This document shows positions 51,123 to 61,011 of a DNA stretch of 64,000 nt, piece by piece (within the stretch, counting starts at the first letter, position 1; every line of letters starts with the position of its first letter). This stretch comes from Flagellatimonas centrodinii (GTDB lineage Bacteria > Pseudomonadota > Gammaproteobacteria > Nevskiales > Nevskiaceae). The notes beneath the pieces are model-generated. The model was not told the DNA's origin, ran no database searches, and saw only the letters and a program-made list of their open reading frames with translations. Location of the stretch: positions 992,001 to 1,056,000 of the forward strand of contig NZ_CP092104.1 of assembly GCF_016918765.2 (NCBI RefSeq), read 5' to 3'. The translations under genes and the position numbers were made by a program.

Positions 51123-52631
51123 CTACCCGGCGGCAGCCCGTGCCGGGGGTGCGGTCGCCACCGGCGCGGCGCTGCCACGAACGAACTCGAGGCAGCCGTC
51201 CTCGATATCGCCGAACCGCAGCATCGGCGCATCCCGGACGTAGTCCTGGCGCACCTGCCAGGGCATTTCCCGCCCCTGTCGCGGCAGGCGGTCGGCGGAA
51301 CGGCGGATGTACCCCGATGACAGTGCGCCGAGCACAGTGTCATCGGTGAGGTTGTCGCCATGATCGCGTGGCACCACGCGGGTGTAGCCCTTGCGGTCCA
51401 TGTGTTTGAGCAGGCGGCACACGTATTCGCTGGCGATGTCGGCTTTCAGCGTCCACGAGATGTTGGTGTAGCCGAAGACGATGGCGGCATTGGGGATGCC
51501 TTCGACCAGCACCCCCTTGTAGGTCAGCAGCTGGTTGATCTGCACCGGTTCGCCATCCACCGCCATCTTCACCCCGCCGAGCATCTGCACATCAAGCCCG
51601 GTGGCGGTGACGATGATGTCGGCGTCGAGATGTTCGCCCGACTTCAGCTGAATGCCGGTCTTGGTGAAACGCTCGATGTGATCGGTCGCCATCGACGCCC
51701 GGCCACTGCGCAGCGCCTTGAACAGATCGCCGTTGGGCACCACGCAGAGACGTTCATCCCAGGGGTTGTAGTGCGGCGTGAAGTGGCGCATGTCGATGGT
51801 GCCGCCCAGCTGCTTGCGCACCAGGCCGAGCAGCAGCCGCTTGACCACCTTGGGCCGCGCGCGGGCCATGCGATAGAGCAAGCGGTTGATCGCGATGTTG
51901 CGCCCGCGGTTGAGGCGGTAGGCCAGCTTGCTCGGCAGCAGCCGCTGCAGGTTGCGCGCGATCGGATCGACGGCCGGAACCGTGAGGATGTAGGTGGGGG
52001 ATCGCTGCAGCATGGTGACGTGTTCGGCGGTGTCGGCCATCGACGGCACCAGGGTGATGGCAGTGGCACCACTGCCGATCACCACCACCCGCTTGCCCTT
52101 GTAGTCGAGCGTTTCGGGCCAATGCTGGGGATGCACGATCTGGCCCTTGAAGTCCTTTTCGCCGGGAAAATCCGGCCGATAGCCGGCGTCATAGTTGTAG
52201 TACCCGGTGCAGCCGATGACGAAGCCCGCGGTGTAGCGCTCGGCCTTGCCGGTCTGTTCGTCGAGCGCCTCCACGGTCCACACCCCAAGGGCGCTGGACC
52301 AATCGGCGCTGAGCACCTTGCGACCGAAGCGGATGTGCTTGTCGACGCCATATTCCTGAGCAGTTTCATTGACATAGCGGCGAATCGAGGGCCCGTCGGC
52401 GAGCACCCGCGGTTCAGTCCACGGCCGGAAGCTGTAGCCGAAGCTGTACATGTCGGAATCGGAGCGGATGCCGGGGTAGCGGAACAGGTCCCAGGTACCG
52501 CCGATCGCCTCGCGCCGCTCCAGTACCGCAAACGACTTCTTCGGGCACTCGCGGACCAGATGGCAGGCCGCGCCGATGCCAGACAAGCCTGCGCCGATAA
52601 TCAGCACATCGAAGTGATTGTTTTTCATCAT
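51123..52631 (-). CDS. EthA/MymA-type Baeyer-Villiger monooxygenase
   Basis: 502 residues. FAD motif [17 protein letters not shown] (about 9-25), then [20 protein letters not shown], the fingerprint [12 protein letters not shown] (canonical His) and NADPH motif [29 protein letters not shown] and the C-terminal [19 protein letters not shown] are characteristic of the mycobacterial EthA/MymA group. Those enzymes oxidise ketones and sulphur compounds and activate thioamide drugs; the natural substrate is unclear. Two adjacent ATG codons (52631, 52628) follow AGAGGAA. Clustered with other lipid/ketone enzymes through 59 kb. Confidence 0.88.
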   Translation of the reverse strand: MMKNNHFDVLIIGAGLSGIGAACHLVRECPKKSFAVLERREAIGGTWDLFRYPGIRSDSDMYSFGYSFRPWTEPRVLADGPSIRRYVNETAQEYGVDKHIRFGRKVLSADWSSALGVWTVEALDEQTGKAERYTAGFVIGCTGYYNYDAGYRPDFPGEKDFKGQIVHPQHWPETLDYKGKRVVVIGSGATAITLVPSMADTAEHVTMLQRSPTYILTVPAVDPIARNLQRLLPSKLAYRLNRGRNIAINRLLYRMARARPKVVKRLLLGLVRKQLGGTIDMRHFTPHYNPWDERLCVVPNGDLFKALRSGRASMATDHIERFTKTGIQLKSGEHLDADIIVTATGLDVQMLGGVKMAVDGEPVQINQLLTYKGVLVEGIPNAAIVFGYTNISWTLKADIASEYVCRLLKHMDRKGYTRVVPRDHGDNLTDDTVLGALSSGYIRRSADRLPRQGREMPWQVRQDYVRDAPMLRFGDIEDGCLEFVRGSAAPVATAPPARAAAG

Positions 52632-52929
52632 GTATTCCTCTCAGGTCCAGGCGCCACGGAATCTGGGGCGACCGCCAACGGCACGATGCCGCAGTGCAGC
52701 ATCCGGCGCATTCGCTTTCTCGCCATCGATGACTGTCACATCAGTATGCGCCATTTGGCGCCGGGAATCGGTCAAGCATGCACGATGCTTCAGGCGGACG
52801 CGCGGTACGGCGCTTCGGGACCGTCGCTGGACACGACGTCCAGCGTCGAGCGATCCAGGACGGACTCGAGCGGGTCCCGAAGTGCCGTGCCGGGGGGCCG
52901 TGGGCATGACCGTCGCGAGGGCACCCCCG
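52632..52929. other. Intergenic region with inverted-repeat element
   Basis: 298 bp between two leftward genes. The left part (to about 52800) should hold the promoter of the EthA-like gene but shows nothing distinctive. Bases 52804-52891 are the second copy of the 88-92-bp inverted-repeat element. The remainder to 52929 is unassigned. Confidence 0.6.
52804..52891. repeat. 88-bp inverted-repeat element, copy 2
   Basis: Terminal arms 52804-52822 and 52873-52891 pair over 19 bp with two G-U-type positions. The core shares long identity with the copy at 7103-7194 (for example GTCCAGCGTCGAGCGATCCA). The copy is 4 bp shorter. Same orientation as copy 1. Confidence 0.75.
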
Positions 52930-53652
52930 TCAGGTGGGGCGGTTGGCGACCGGGAAGCGCATGGCGAAACGTGGCACCTCGACGGTGAACAGGTCGCGGG
53001 CGGCGCCGACGTCGGGAAACACCGCCGGGTCGATTCGCGCCGCCCGCAAGCGCCCCGGCCGGACCCAGCCCTGCGCCGACGGGGTGTAGATGAAGGTCTG
53101 GCCCTCATATTGCTGCCCCAGCGTGCGCCAGGCCCGCGGCACCAATGCTGTGGTGAACGGCAGCGACAGCGGAAAGCGGCTGTAGTCGAGCTCGGCAAAC
53201 ACCGTGCCCCCCTGCGACAACCGCACCCGGTCGAGTCCGCCGTCGCGATAGCGCACGTCGAACTGCGCGAGCTCCTTGGGGATCCCCCAGTTGCGACGGC
53301 CGTTGACCACGCTGTCCATGCTCGACACAAAGATGCGGCTGATCGACAGATGCCGGCGCCCGTCGGCAAACGGGAAGCCGCCGGGGATGAACAGCAGCTC
53401 GTGATACGGCCCGACGGCGGACTGCTGGTAGTCGACAAACATCAGCAGAGCCTGGCGCCCCCGCCCCCGTTGCCCAGCCAACTGCGGCGGCACGAAGGCA
53501 TCCTGTGCCGGATGGCCCTCGGGGAATCGCAGCAACGAGATATAGCCGCGGCCGGTCAGTGCCCAGGGCGCAGGTGCATCGGTCACGGTCGGCGGGGCGG
53601 GCGGGTTCATCGGGGCGCTCGTGGCAGGGGCTTTCCATTGTGCCCGCTGCAT
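52930..53652 (-). CDS. Acetoacetate decarboxylase-like protein
   Basis: About 240 residues. It resembles the acetoacetate decarboxylase superfamily: [23 protein letters not shown] and [31 protein letters not shown], where Lys of GIPKE is the expected Schiff-base residue, and a beta-cone-like C-terminus. Members decarboxylate beta-keto acids or perform aldolase-type reactions. Start choice is uncertain: 53652 has GGAG five bases upstream; 53610 (MNPPAPP) is also possible. It is divergent from the SDR gene at 53863 and could process keto acids made in this cluster. Confidence 0.7.
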   Translation of the reverse strand: MQRAQWKAPATSAPMNPPAPPTVTDAPAPWALTGRGYISLLRFPEGHPAQDAFVPPQLAGQRGRGRQALLMFVDYQQSAVGPYHELLFIPGGFPFADGRRHLSISRIFVSSMDSVVNGRRNWGIPKELAQFDVRYRDGGLDRVRLSQGGTVFAELDYSRFPLSLPFTTALVPRAWRTLGQQYEGQTFIYTPSAQGWVRPGRLRAARIDPAVFPDVGAARDLFTVEVPRFAMRFPVANRPT

Positions 53653-53862
53653 CGGCTCCGGCATACGACCGCAACTGAGGAATGCGGCCAATCTCTTGAT
53701 GCGGCCGGCCAGCCCCTACCGTGGGCGGGCGCTTGCGATGGCATCCCCGCCTATACTCGGGGCTCGCCCGGCGGCCATGCGCATGCCGCGCGACACACAA
53801 TCCAACAGCGGCACCGCCGGTCAATCCGATGCGGGGCCACGCCGTGCAAAGAGGACACACTG

Positions 53863-54630
53863 ATGAAACTTGCGGATCACGTCTTTCTGGTCACCGGGGG
53901 CGCCTCCGGACTGGGCGAGGCCACGGTACGTCGCTTCGTTGCCGCCGGCGCACGCGCCGTCATCGCCGACTTCAACGAGGCCCGTGGCCAGGCGGTTGCC
54001 GACGAACTCGGCGAGGCAGTGCGCTTCATCAAGTGCGATGTCGGCGCCGCTGCCGATGCCGAGGCCGCGGTCAAGGCCGCCATCGATGCCTTCGGGCGGA
54101 TCGACGGCGTGATCAACTGCGCCGGTATCGGCACGCCGGCCAAGGCCGTCGGCAAGGGCGGCCCGCTGCCGCTGGAACAATTCGAACGGGTGATCCGCGT
54201 CAACCTCACCGGCTCGTTCAACATGATCCGGGTGGCCGCTGCCGCCATGCAGGAACAGACCGCCAATGACGAGGGGGAGCGCGGCGTCATCATCAATACC
54301 GCCTCGGTGGCAGCCTACGATGGCCAGATCGGCCAGCCCGCCTATGCCGCCTCCAAGGCCGGCGTGGTGGGGATGACGCTGCCGTTGGCGCGCGAGTTTG
54401 CCCGCGCCGGAATTCGCGTGGTCACCATCGCCCCTGGCCTGTTCATCACCCCGATGATGGAGTCACTACCGGCCGAGGCGCAGGCCTCACTCGGCAGTCA
54501 GGTGCCGTTCCCCTCGCGGCTGGGGCGCCCCGAGGAGTACGCCCAACTGGCCCAGTCGATCGTTGAAAACGCGATGCTCAACGGTGAAACCATTCGCCTC
54601 GATGGCGCCATTCGCATGGCCCCGCGCTGA
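53863..54630 (+). CDS. SDR dehydrogenase (3-hydroxyacyl-CoA / HSD10-like)
   Basis: 255 residues, classical SDR. Cofactor motif [16 protein letters not shown] (about 10-25), Asp in VIADFNEA indicating NAD preference, NCAGIG, catalytic Ser in [10 protein letters not shown], and [13 protein letters not shown] with YxxxK (Tyr about 167). [11 protein letters not shown] near the end is shared with 3-hydroxy-2-methylbutyryl-CoA / 17-beta-hydroxysteroid (HSD10) dehydrogenases. It likely oxidises a 3-hydroxyacyl-CoA. ATG 53863 has AGAGGA upstream. Probably co-transcribed with the acyl-CoA ligase 23 bp downstream. Confidence 0.85.
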   Translation: MKLADHVFLVTGGASGLGEATVRRFVAAGARAVIADFNEARGQAVADELGEAVRFIKCDVGAAADAEAAVKAAIDAFGRIDGVINCAGIGTPAKAVGKGGPLPLEQFERVIRVNLTGSFNMIRVAAAAMQEQTANDEGERGVIINTASVAAYDGQIGQPAYAASKAGVVGMTLPLAREFARAGIRVVTIAPGLFITPMMESLPAEAQASLGSQVPFPSRLGRPEEYAQLAQSIVENAMLNGETIRLDGAIRMAPR

Positions 54631-54653
54631 AGCGCCGGCACCCGGAGGCCGTC

Positions 54654-56327
54654 ATGACTGAACCGACGCTGCAGACACCGTTGTCCCGTCTTTACCATTG
54701 GGAGAAGACGCGGCCCGATACCCCCCACTTCATCCAGCCCATGGGGGGCGGCACGGTGGTGACGCTGACCTGGGCACAGGCCGCTGATCAGGCACGCCGC
54801 ATGGCCACCTACCTGCGGTCGCTGGATCTGCCGGCCGGCAGCCGCATCGCCCTGATCGGCAAGAACACCGCACACTGGATCATCAGCGACTGGGCGATCT
54901 GGATGGCCGGCCATGTGTCGGTACCGCTGTACCCGACACTGAATGCGGAGACCGTACGCTACATCCTCGAGCACAGCGAGGCGCAACGGGTCATCGTCGG
55001 CAAGCTCGATGATTGGGCGATGATGAAACCCGGGGTGCCGGAAGACCTGCCGGTGATCACCCTGCCGCTGGCCCCCGATACCGCGGGCGAACGCTGGGAC
55101 GACATCATCGCCCGCACCGCGCCAATGACGGACTCGCCTGATCGCGGCCTGGAGGAACTGGCGACCATTGTCTACACCTCCGGCAGCACCGGACGGCCGA
55201 AAGGCGTGATGCAGAGTTTCCATGCGTTCGCCGTATGCGGCACGCTGATGCACCAGGTCATCACCACCTCCGAAGACGACCGGATGATCTCCTACCTGCC
55301 GCTGGCACACGTTGCCGAGCGGGTGGTGGTGGCCAATGCCAGTACGTATCACGGCTTCCAGGTGTTCTTTGCCGAGTCGCTCGACACCTTCGTGGCCGAC
55401 CTGCAGCGGGCCCGCCCTACCATCTTCTTCTCGGTGCCACGGCTGTGGACCAAGTTTCAGCTCGGGGTCACCCAGAAGCTGCCGAAACGCAAACAGGACA
55501 TCCTGTTCCGCATCCCGCTGCTGGGGCGCAAGGTCAAACGCAAGATCCTCGAAGGGCTGGGGCTGGAACATGTGCGGATCGCCATCACCGGTGCCGCGCC
55601 CCTGCCGCCGACCAGTGTGGCCTGGTACCGCAGTCTGGGGCTGGACCTGCTGGAAGCCTATGGCATGAGCGAGAACATGGCCTATTCACACTTCACCCTT
55701 CCCGGTCGGGAACGGGTCGGCTATGTCGGCCACAGCAATCCGCAGGTGCAGTGCCGGATCGGCGACAACGGCGAAATTCTGGTGAAGAGCCCCGGCCAGA
55801 TGATGGGCTACTACAAAGCCCCCGAACAGACCGCAGAAAGCGTGACCGAGGACGGCTACTTCCGCACCGGCGACATGGGCGAGATTGATGCCGAGGGCCG
55901 GCTGCGTATCACCGGCCGGGTGAAGGAGCTATTCAAGACCAGCAAGGGCAAGTATGTCGCGCCAGTGCCGATCGAAAACCTGCTCGGCGCGCATCCAGCG
56001 GTGGAAGCGGTGTGCGTCGGTGGCGCAAACCAGCCCGCCACCTTCGCGTTGGTACTGCCGGCGGAAGAGGTGCGCAAACGCTGCGACGACAGTGCCGCCG
56101 CCACCCGCCTGTCGGAGGAACTGACCGCCTTGATCGAGCGCACCAACGCGGCGCTCGACCCGCATGAACACCTGCAATTCGCGGTGGTGGTGCGCGAGCC
56201 GTGGACCATCGACAACGGCGCCCTGACGCCGACCATGAAGATTCGTCGCAACGTCATCGAGAGCCGTTACGAATCGCAGGTCGACGACTGGTTCAAGCGC
56301 CGTGAAAAGGTGATCTGGGAACGCTGA
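54654..56327 (+). CDS. Long-chain acyl-CoA synthetase
   Basis: 557 residues, FAA1/ACSL-type ligase. AMP motif TIVYTSGSTGRPKGVMQSF (about 176-194), SYLPLAHVAERVV, a TIFFSVPRLWTKFQ segment, YGMSENMAYSH in place of the usual YGxTE, and FRTGDMGEIDAEGRLRITGRVKELFKTSKGKYVAP. The last 40 residues include NGALTPTMKIRRNVIESRY, the end typical of the family. It activates long-chain fatty acids. Ribosome site CCGGAGG precedes ATG 54654. Same direction as the upstream SDR. Confidence 0.88.
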   Translation: MTEPTLQTPLSRLYHWEKTRPDTPHFIQPMGGGTVVTLTWAQAADQARRMATYLRSLDLPAGSRIALIGKNTAHWIISDWAIWMAGHVSVPLYPTLNAETVRYILEHSEAQRVIVGKLDDWAMMKPGVPEDLPVITLPLAPDTAGERWDDIIARTAPMTDSPDRGLEELATIVYTSGSTGRPKGVMQSFHAFAVCGTLMHQVITTSEDDRMISYLPLAHVAERVVVANASTYHGFQVFFAESLDTFVADLQRARPTIFFSVPRLWTKFQLGVTQKLPKRKQDILFRIPLLGRKVKRKILEGLGLEHVRIAITGAAPLPPTSVAWYRSLGLDLLEAYGMSENMAYSHFTLPGRERVGYVGHSNPQVQCRIGDNGEILVKSPGQMMGYYKAPEQTAESVTEDGYFRTGDMGEIDAEGRLRITGRVKELFKTSKGKYVAPVPIENLLGAHPAVEAVCVGGANQPATFALVLPAEEVRKRCDDSAAATRLSEELTALIERTNAALDPHEHLQFAVVVREPWTIDNGALTPTMKIRRNVIESRYESQVDDWFKRREKVIWER

Positions 56328-56351
56328 GATCGCCGCTGCCGCGGCCGCCCA

Positions 56352-57839
56352 TCAGGCGGTCGCGGTAGCGGTCGGCACCGTCCGGTAGGCCGCGAGGTCG
56401 GGCATGGCAGTCCGTTGCCGATACTCACGCATCAGACCCACCCAGTTGTTGGTGTTGCGGCCATCCGCGGTCTTGTACCAGCTCTGACAACTACCACTGA
56501 AGGTGGTGTCGGCACTGCGCGCCTGCATCTCGCGGGCGAACGCGGTCTGCGCTTCCGGGCGGACCTCTACCGGTGCGCCGCCTTTGCGGGCCGCCAGAAT
56601 CAGCTGCCCCAGATAACGCTGCTGGCATTCCAGCATGTAGATGATGGAACCGGAGCCAACATTGGTGTTGGGGCCGTACAGCAAGAAGAAGTTGGGGAAG
56701 CCTGACACCGCCATGCCCAGATAGGCCTCGGCGCCGCCGGCCCAGTCCTGATGCAGATCACGACCCTGGCGGCCGGTCACCTGCATCGGCGTCAGGAACT
56801 GGGTGGCGGCAAAGCCGGTGCCGTAGACCAGTGCATCGACCTCGCGCAGCTGACCGTCGGCGGTTTGTACGCCGGTGTCGGTGATGGCGGTGACACGGTC
56901 ACTGACCACCTCGACGTTCGGCCGCACCAGCGCCCGCAACCAATCGGTGGTGAGCAGCAACCGCTTGCAGCCGATCGGATAGTCCGGCGTCAGTCGCTGA
57001 CGCAGGGCCGGGTCGCGCACCTGGACCCGCAGCTGCAACTTCGACAGCCCGGTGATCAGGCGCTCTGCCCAACGATGTCCCTGATAGGCATAGGCCAGCG
57101 CCTCGGTGATCCAGTAGATGCGTGCGCGATCGAGGTCGTAGAGCCATGGCAGCCACTTCAGCAGGCGGTGCTCGAGCGGCGAGAACGCCTTGTCGAATTT
57201 CGGCGCCACCCATCCGGGGGTGCGCTGGAACACATGCATCTGCGCCGCCTCACGCGCCAGTTCCGGCACGAACTGCACGGCGCTGGCGCCGGTGCCGATC
57301 ACCGCCACCCGCTTGCCGCGAAAGTCGTAGTCCGGGTCCCAGGTGGCCGAGTGGAACTGCCGGCCCTTGAAGGTCTCGCGCCCGGGGATCGCCGGAATCG
57401 CCGGCCGGTGCAACTGGCCGACCGCACTGACCACGGTCACCGCCTCGAGTGTCTCGCCGGAGGCCAGGGTCAGCTGCCAGAGCCCGCGCGCTTCATCGAA
57501 ACGGGCACGCTGCACCTCGGCACCGAAGCGGATGTGACGCATCAGGTCGAACTTGCGGGCGCAGTGGCGCTGATAGTCGAGAATCTCGCCCTGCTTGGCG
57601 TAGCGGTGCGCCCAGGGGTAGCGCGACTCGAACGAGAACGAATACAGGTGCGAGGGCACGTCGCAGGCCGCCCCGGGATAGCGGTTCTCGCGCCAGGTCC
57701 CGCCGAGGTCCTGGGCTTTCTCCAGCATCACGAAATCGTCGATGCCGAGCTGTCGCAACTGCCAGGCCATGCCCAGCCCGCCAAAGCCGGTGCCGATGAT
57801 GGCCACTGCCAGAGGTGCGTTGCCGGTGCTGCCGTCCAT
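56352..57839 (-). CDS. Flavin-containing / Baeyer-Villiger monooxygenase
   Basis: 495 residues. FAD motif VAIIGTGFGGLGMAWQL (about 13-29), then GGTWRENRYPGAACDVPSHLYS, fingerprint FKGRQFHSATWD (canonical His and Asp ending) and NADPH motif VAVIGTGASAVQFVPEL. VDALVYGTGFAATQFL and FLLYGPNTNVGSGSII are also present. It belongs to the 4-hydroxyacetophenone/steroid-type group of BVMO-like enzymes, distinct from the other two in the window. ATG 57839 lies 92 bp from the divergent AraC regulator, its probable activator. Convergent with the acyl-CoA ligase. Confidence 0.87.
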   Translation of the reverse strand: MDGSTGNAPLAVAIIGTGFGGLGMAWQLRQLGIDDFVMLEKAQDLGGTWRENRYPGAACDVPSHLYSFSFESRYPWAHRYAKQGEILDYQRHCARKFDLMRHIRFGAEVQRARFDEARGLWQLTLASGETLEAVTVVSAVGQLHRPAIPAIPGRETFKGRQFHSATWDPDYDFRGKRVAVIGTGASAVQFVPELAREAAQMHVFQRTPGWVAPKFDKAFSPLEHRLLKWLPWLYDLDRARIYWITEALAYAYQGHRWAERLITGLSKLQLRVQVRDPALRQRLTPDYPIGCKRLLLTTDWLRALVRPNVEVVSDRVTAITDTGVQTADGQLREVDALVYGTGFAATQFLTPMQVTGRQGRDLHQDWAGGAEAYLGMAVSGFPNFFLLYGPNTNVGSGSIIYMLECQQRYLGQLILAARKGGAPVEVRPEAQTAFAREMQARSADTTFSGSCQSWYKTADGRNTNNWVGLMREYRQRTAMPDLAAYRTVPTATATA

Positions 57840-57931
57840 ATCTCTCTCCTCACGCCGAAGTGTGCATGGTGCGGCACTGCAGCCCGAACCAGGGTGACGG
57901 CCCCGGCCCAGTGGTTGATACTTGCGGCCAA

Positions 57932-58969
57932 ATGGCCGACCCCGCCGCCCGCGCCGATCCGCAGGTTTCCCGCAGCATCGTCAGTGTGCAGCTGATGATG
58001 CGGCTGGCCACCGATCATGGCCTGGACGTGGTACGCGGGCTCGCCGGCAGCGGCATCTCAGCCGCCACGCTGATGGACCCGCAGGCCGAGATTCAACCGC
58101 AGCAGGAGCTGAAGGTGATCGAAAACCTGGTGGCCGGTCTGCCCCGGGTTCCCGACCTCGGCCTGCAGGCCGGCTTGCGCTACCACCTGTCGCTCTACGG
58201 CGTCTGGGGCTTTGCGCTGGCCACCAGCCCGACCTTGCGGGAGTTGACCGATGTGGCCACGCGCTACCTTGATCTCAGCTTCGCCTTCATCCGTTTCGAC
58301 ATCGGCCTGCGCGACCAGCGCCCCACCGTCGACCTACAGACCGATGCCCTGCCGCCGGCGGTCCGGCAGTTCGTGCTGGAGCGCGACTTTGCCGCTATGG
58401 TCAACGCGCTCACCGAGGTGCTGCCGGGCGCTTCGCTGTTTGAGGCGGTCGACTTCAGCTTTGCCCAACCCGCCTATGCCGACGCCTTCCGCCGGCTGTG
58501 CGGAGTCACCCCGCGGTTCGGGCAGCCCGACAACCGGGTGTTCCTGCGGCCGGCCTCCCTTGACCAGCCGTTGCCGCAGGGCAACGCCCTGGTGTCGCGC
58601 GCCTGCGAGGATTACTGCCGCCGCCTGCTGGCCCGCAAACGCGAGCACGTCGGCCTTGCCGCCCGCGTCCGCCAGCGGCTGTTGCGGGACCCGCAGCGGA
58701 TGCCCGGTATCGAGGCGCTGGCGCGGGAATTCAACATGGCGCCACGCAGCCTACGGCGCCGGCTCGACGAGGAGGGCACCCGGTTCCGCGACCTCACCGA
58801 GGACGTCCGCCAGTCACTGGCCCGGGACCTGCTGCGCAACGCCGACCTCAAACTGGATGAAATTGCCGAACGTCTCGGCTATGCCGAAGCCGCGAGCTTC
58901 ATCCACGCTTTTCGCCGATGGACGGGTATGACCCCGAGCGTCTTTCGCTCAACGCCCCGCTCTGGCTGA
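57932..58969 (+). CDS. AraC-family transcriptional regulator
   Basis: 345 residues. The N-terminal 200 residues form the OruR/arabinose-binding-type sensing domain (LAGSGISAATLMDP, LGLQAGLRYHLSLYGVWGFAL). The C-terminal AraC DNA-binding domain has two HTH units: GIEALAREFNMAPRSLRRRLDEEGT and LDEIAERLGYAEAASFIHAFRRWTGMTPS. ATG 57932 gives the usual length for this family; the open frame continues upstream without conserved sequence. Divergent from the monooxygenase gene at 57839, a common arrangement for VirS/ChnR-like activators of monooxygenase operons. Confidence 0.85.
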   Translation: MADPAARADPQVSRSIVSVQLMMRLATDHGLDVVRGLAGSGISAATLMDPQAEIQPQQELKVIENLVAGLPRVPDLGLQAGLRYHLSLYGVWGFALATSPTLRELTDVATRYLDLSFAFIRFDIGLRDQRPTVDLQTDALPPAVRQFVLERDFAAMVNALTEVLPGASLFEAVDFSFAQPAYADAFRRLCGVTPRFGQPDNRVFLRPASLDQPLPQGNALVSRACEDYCRRLLARKREHVGLAARVRQRLLRDPQRMPGIEALAREFNMAPRSLRRRLDEEGTRFRDLTEDVRQSLARDLLRNADLKLDEIAERLGYAEAASFIHAFRRWTGMTPSVFRSTPRSG

Positions 58970-59072
58970 ACCCGCTCCGTTCAGCGGTGTCGAAGTGCCG
59001 TCCGTCGGGCGCCACCGAACGGGAACCCGATGGCTCCGTAGGCTCGACCCCTACACCCCCCGGGAGCTGCCC

Positions 59073-59372
59073 ATGGAATACGTCGATCACTGCGAACCCC
59101 CCGAGCCCGGCGGCCGTCACGAGGCTGCGACCTCGACCCAGAGCCGCGACAATGCGCTCCGGGACGAACAGGTCGCGCGCGCCTGCCAGGGCCTGGGGGC
59201 CGGGCGCCCGCTCGATCAGGTCTGCGACGAACTCGGGCTGACCCCGTCAACCCTGGTTCACCGGCTGACCCAGCAGCTGCAGCAGCTCGAAACCTTGCAG
59301 TTGTCCGTGGCGCCATCCACCCGGCACAGCACCGACGCCGACCGCATGGCAATGGCCCATTTCGTCTACTGA
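59073..59372 (+). CDS. Small HTH-like protein, unknown
   Basis: 99 residues from ATG 59073, with GGGAGC 5-6 nt upstream. The N-terminal third is polar and probably disordered. Residues about 45-75 read GRPLDQVCDELGLTPSTLVHRL, the spacing of a helix-turn-helix, followed by a Gln/Leu-rich helix QQLQQLETLQL that could dimerise. It may be a small DNA-binding protein. It has no strong family match that I recognise, and codon choice looks normal for the neighbourhood. Confidence 0.5.
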   Translation: MEYVDHCEPPEPGGRHEAATSTQSRDNALRDEQVARACQGLGAGRPLDQVCDELGLTPSTLVHRLTQQLQQLETLQLSVAPSTRHSTDADRMAMAHFVY

Positions 59373-59463
59373 CAGCGTCCCGACCGATAGCCGCGCCCCA
59401 AACCCCCGCGTAGACTGACACTGAGACGGCCGCACAGGCCGCGACCCGGGGGAGTGTCACCAC

Positions 59464-60819
59464 GTGAAACGCCAACTTGTTGCCGCCCTCGGCCTGGGGG
59501 CCCTGTTGTTGTCGTCGGGCTGCGACGGCGACCCGCTGTCGACCGGGCCAGCCCCACAGACGTCGGCACCGACGGCTGAAACCGGCCAGCTGGCACTCAA
59601 CTGCGCCTGGTTGCTGCGCAGCGACCCCGATCTGCTCAATATCGCGTTTCCGGACGAAGCTGCGACCTATTGGGTCGCCGCGGTGCCGGCTCTGCCGGGG
59701 ACCCGGTTGCGCATCGAGGGCGATTTTCCGCAGGCCCGATACTTCTCCTTCAACACCTATGACGTGGCGCTGCGGCCCACCGATGTGCTGACCGACTACC
59801 AACTCGACCCGGTCAACGGCGGCAACCCCTATCGCAGCGAAACATCCGAGGGGCACTATCAGGCCTACGCCCAGCCCGGCGCAGTGCCGGTCACCCGCGA
59901 CGACAACACCCTGTATGCCGGCAGTCTCGCGCTGCCCGGTGGCGCCGCTCTGCCCAATCCGGCCTGGGCCATCCTCTATCGCGTCTACCTCGCCGAGGGC
60001 GATCCGGCCGGCGGCGTACCGCTTCCGACCCTGACGCTGGAAGCCGCGGGCGGCGACACGCCGATCCGCCTTCAGGGCTGCAATCCGTTGCCGCCCGAGG
60101 GCGTGCCGAGCCTGCTCAATGACCTGATCCGCCAGGCGGATGTACCGGATCTGGTTAACCTGCTGCCGTTCCCGCTGGCACCGGATCAACCCGAGCTGGT
60201 GCGCTTCTACGGCCTGCCGGAAACCCTGAGGCTACTGCTGTCGAATGCAGCGGGCTTCAGCCTGCCCTTGCAGGCGATCACGGCGGCCGACACCGGCGGG
60301 GGCTTTCTCAGCAACATCGACAACGCCTACGTGACCACGATGATGAGCCGCCAGCAGGGCGATCTCTACATCCTCCGCGGTCGCGCTCCACGGCAGGCGC
60401 GACATCCCGGCGAAGCGCCACTGGGCAGCGCACAACTGCGCTACTGGTCGCTGTGCACCAACGAGTTTCTGAGCCAGCGCTACGTCGGTTGTCTGCATGA
60501 CGACGAGGTGCCGCTGGATCGGGATGGCTTCTTCACCCTGGTGGTGTCGGACCCGAAAGACCGGCCCGACAATGTCACCGACGCCAACGGCATGGCCTGG
60601 CTGCCCTGGGGCGCGGTCTACCCCGATTCGGTGCTGATCTACCGGCACATGCTGCCATCGCCGCATTTCGCTGAGGCGGTCCACAACGTGCCCTACGGCA
60701 CCCCGGCCAGCGACATCATGGGCGATTACCTGCCGGCGATCCGCTACTGCGACCGCGCTACCATCGAGGCGGCCGGAGCCGCGCCTGCGGCGGTCTTCGC
60801 TGCCTGTCGCGACGGTTGA
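59464..60819 (+). CDS. Large lipoprotein of unknown function
   Basis: 451 residues from GTG 59464. Signal peptide MKRQLVAALGLGALLLSSGC with lipidated Cys20. The mature part contains YWVAAVPALPGTRLRIEGDF and YFSFNTYDVALRPTD near the start, which recall the DUF1214/DUF1254 beta-sandwich proteins, and later FFTLVVSDPKDRPDN and WLPWGAVYPDSVLIYRHML. Four or five Cys after the lipobox (NCAW, GCNPL, LCTNE, GCLHDD, AACRDG) suggest disulfides. Not assigned to a pathway. It precedes acnD by 192 bp with no clear terminator between. Confidence 0.7.
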   Translation: MKRQLVAALGLGALLLSSGCDGDPLSTGPAPQTSAPTAETGQLALNCAWLLRSDPDLLNIAFPDEAATYWVAAVPALPGTRLRIEGDFPQARYFSFNTYDVALRPTDVLTDYQLDPVNGGNPYRSETSEGHYQAYAQPGAVPVTRDDNTLYAGSLALPGGAALPNPAWAILYRVYLAEGDPAGGVPLPTLTLEAAGGDTPIRLQGCNPLPPEGVPSLLNDLIRQADVPDLVNLLPFPLAPDQPELVRFYGLPETLRLLLSNAAGFSLPLQAITAADTGGGFLSNIDNAYVTTMMSRQQGDLYILRGRAPRQARHPGEAPLGSAQLRYWSLCTNEFLSQRYVGCLHDDEVPLDRDGFFTLVVSDPKDRPDNVTDANGMAWLPWGAVYPDSVLIYRHMLPSPHFAEAVHNVPYGTPASDIMGDYLPAIRYCDRATIEAAGAAPAAVFAACRDG

Positions 60820-60832
60820 CGATTTTTGACTG

Positions 60833-60842
60833 CAACCGGTTG
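60833..60842. promoter_or_regulatory. Palindrome in the acnD upstream region
   Basis: CAACCGGTTG, a perfect 10-bp palindrome 13 bp after the stop of the unknown lipoprotein gene. It may be an operator for the acnD-prpF transcript. A promoter-like TTGGGA ... GACAAT pair with 18-bp spacing lies at about 60856-60885. Both are weak suggestions. Confidence 0.3.
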
Positions 60843-61011
60843 TTTCAGAAACGATTTGGGAATGGGGTAAGCGGGGTGCGACAATGTGCGCCCTAGATTT
60901 TCACCCCGCAGGACGCGCAGGACGCGCATCGCCAGCACGCCGCCAGCGCCCCCGCAGAACGGTGGTTTCCGGTCATGGCGCCTGCCTCAACGAGTTGAAC
61001 TCCCAGGCCCT

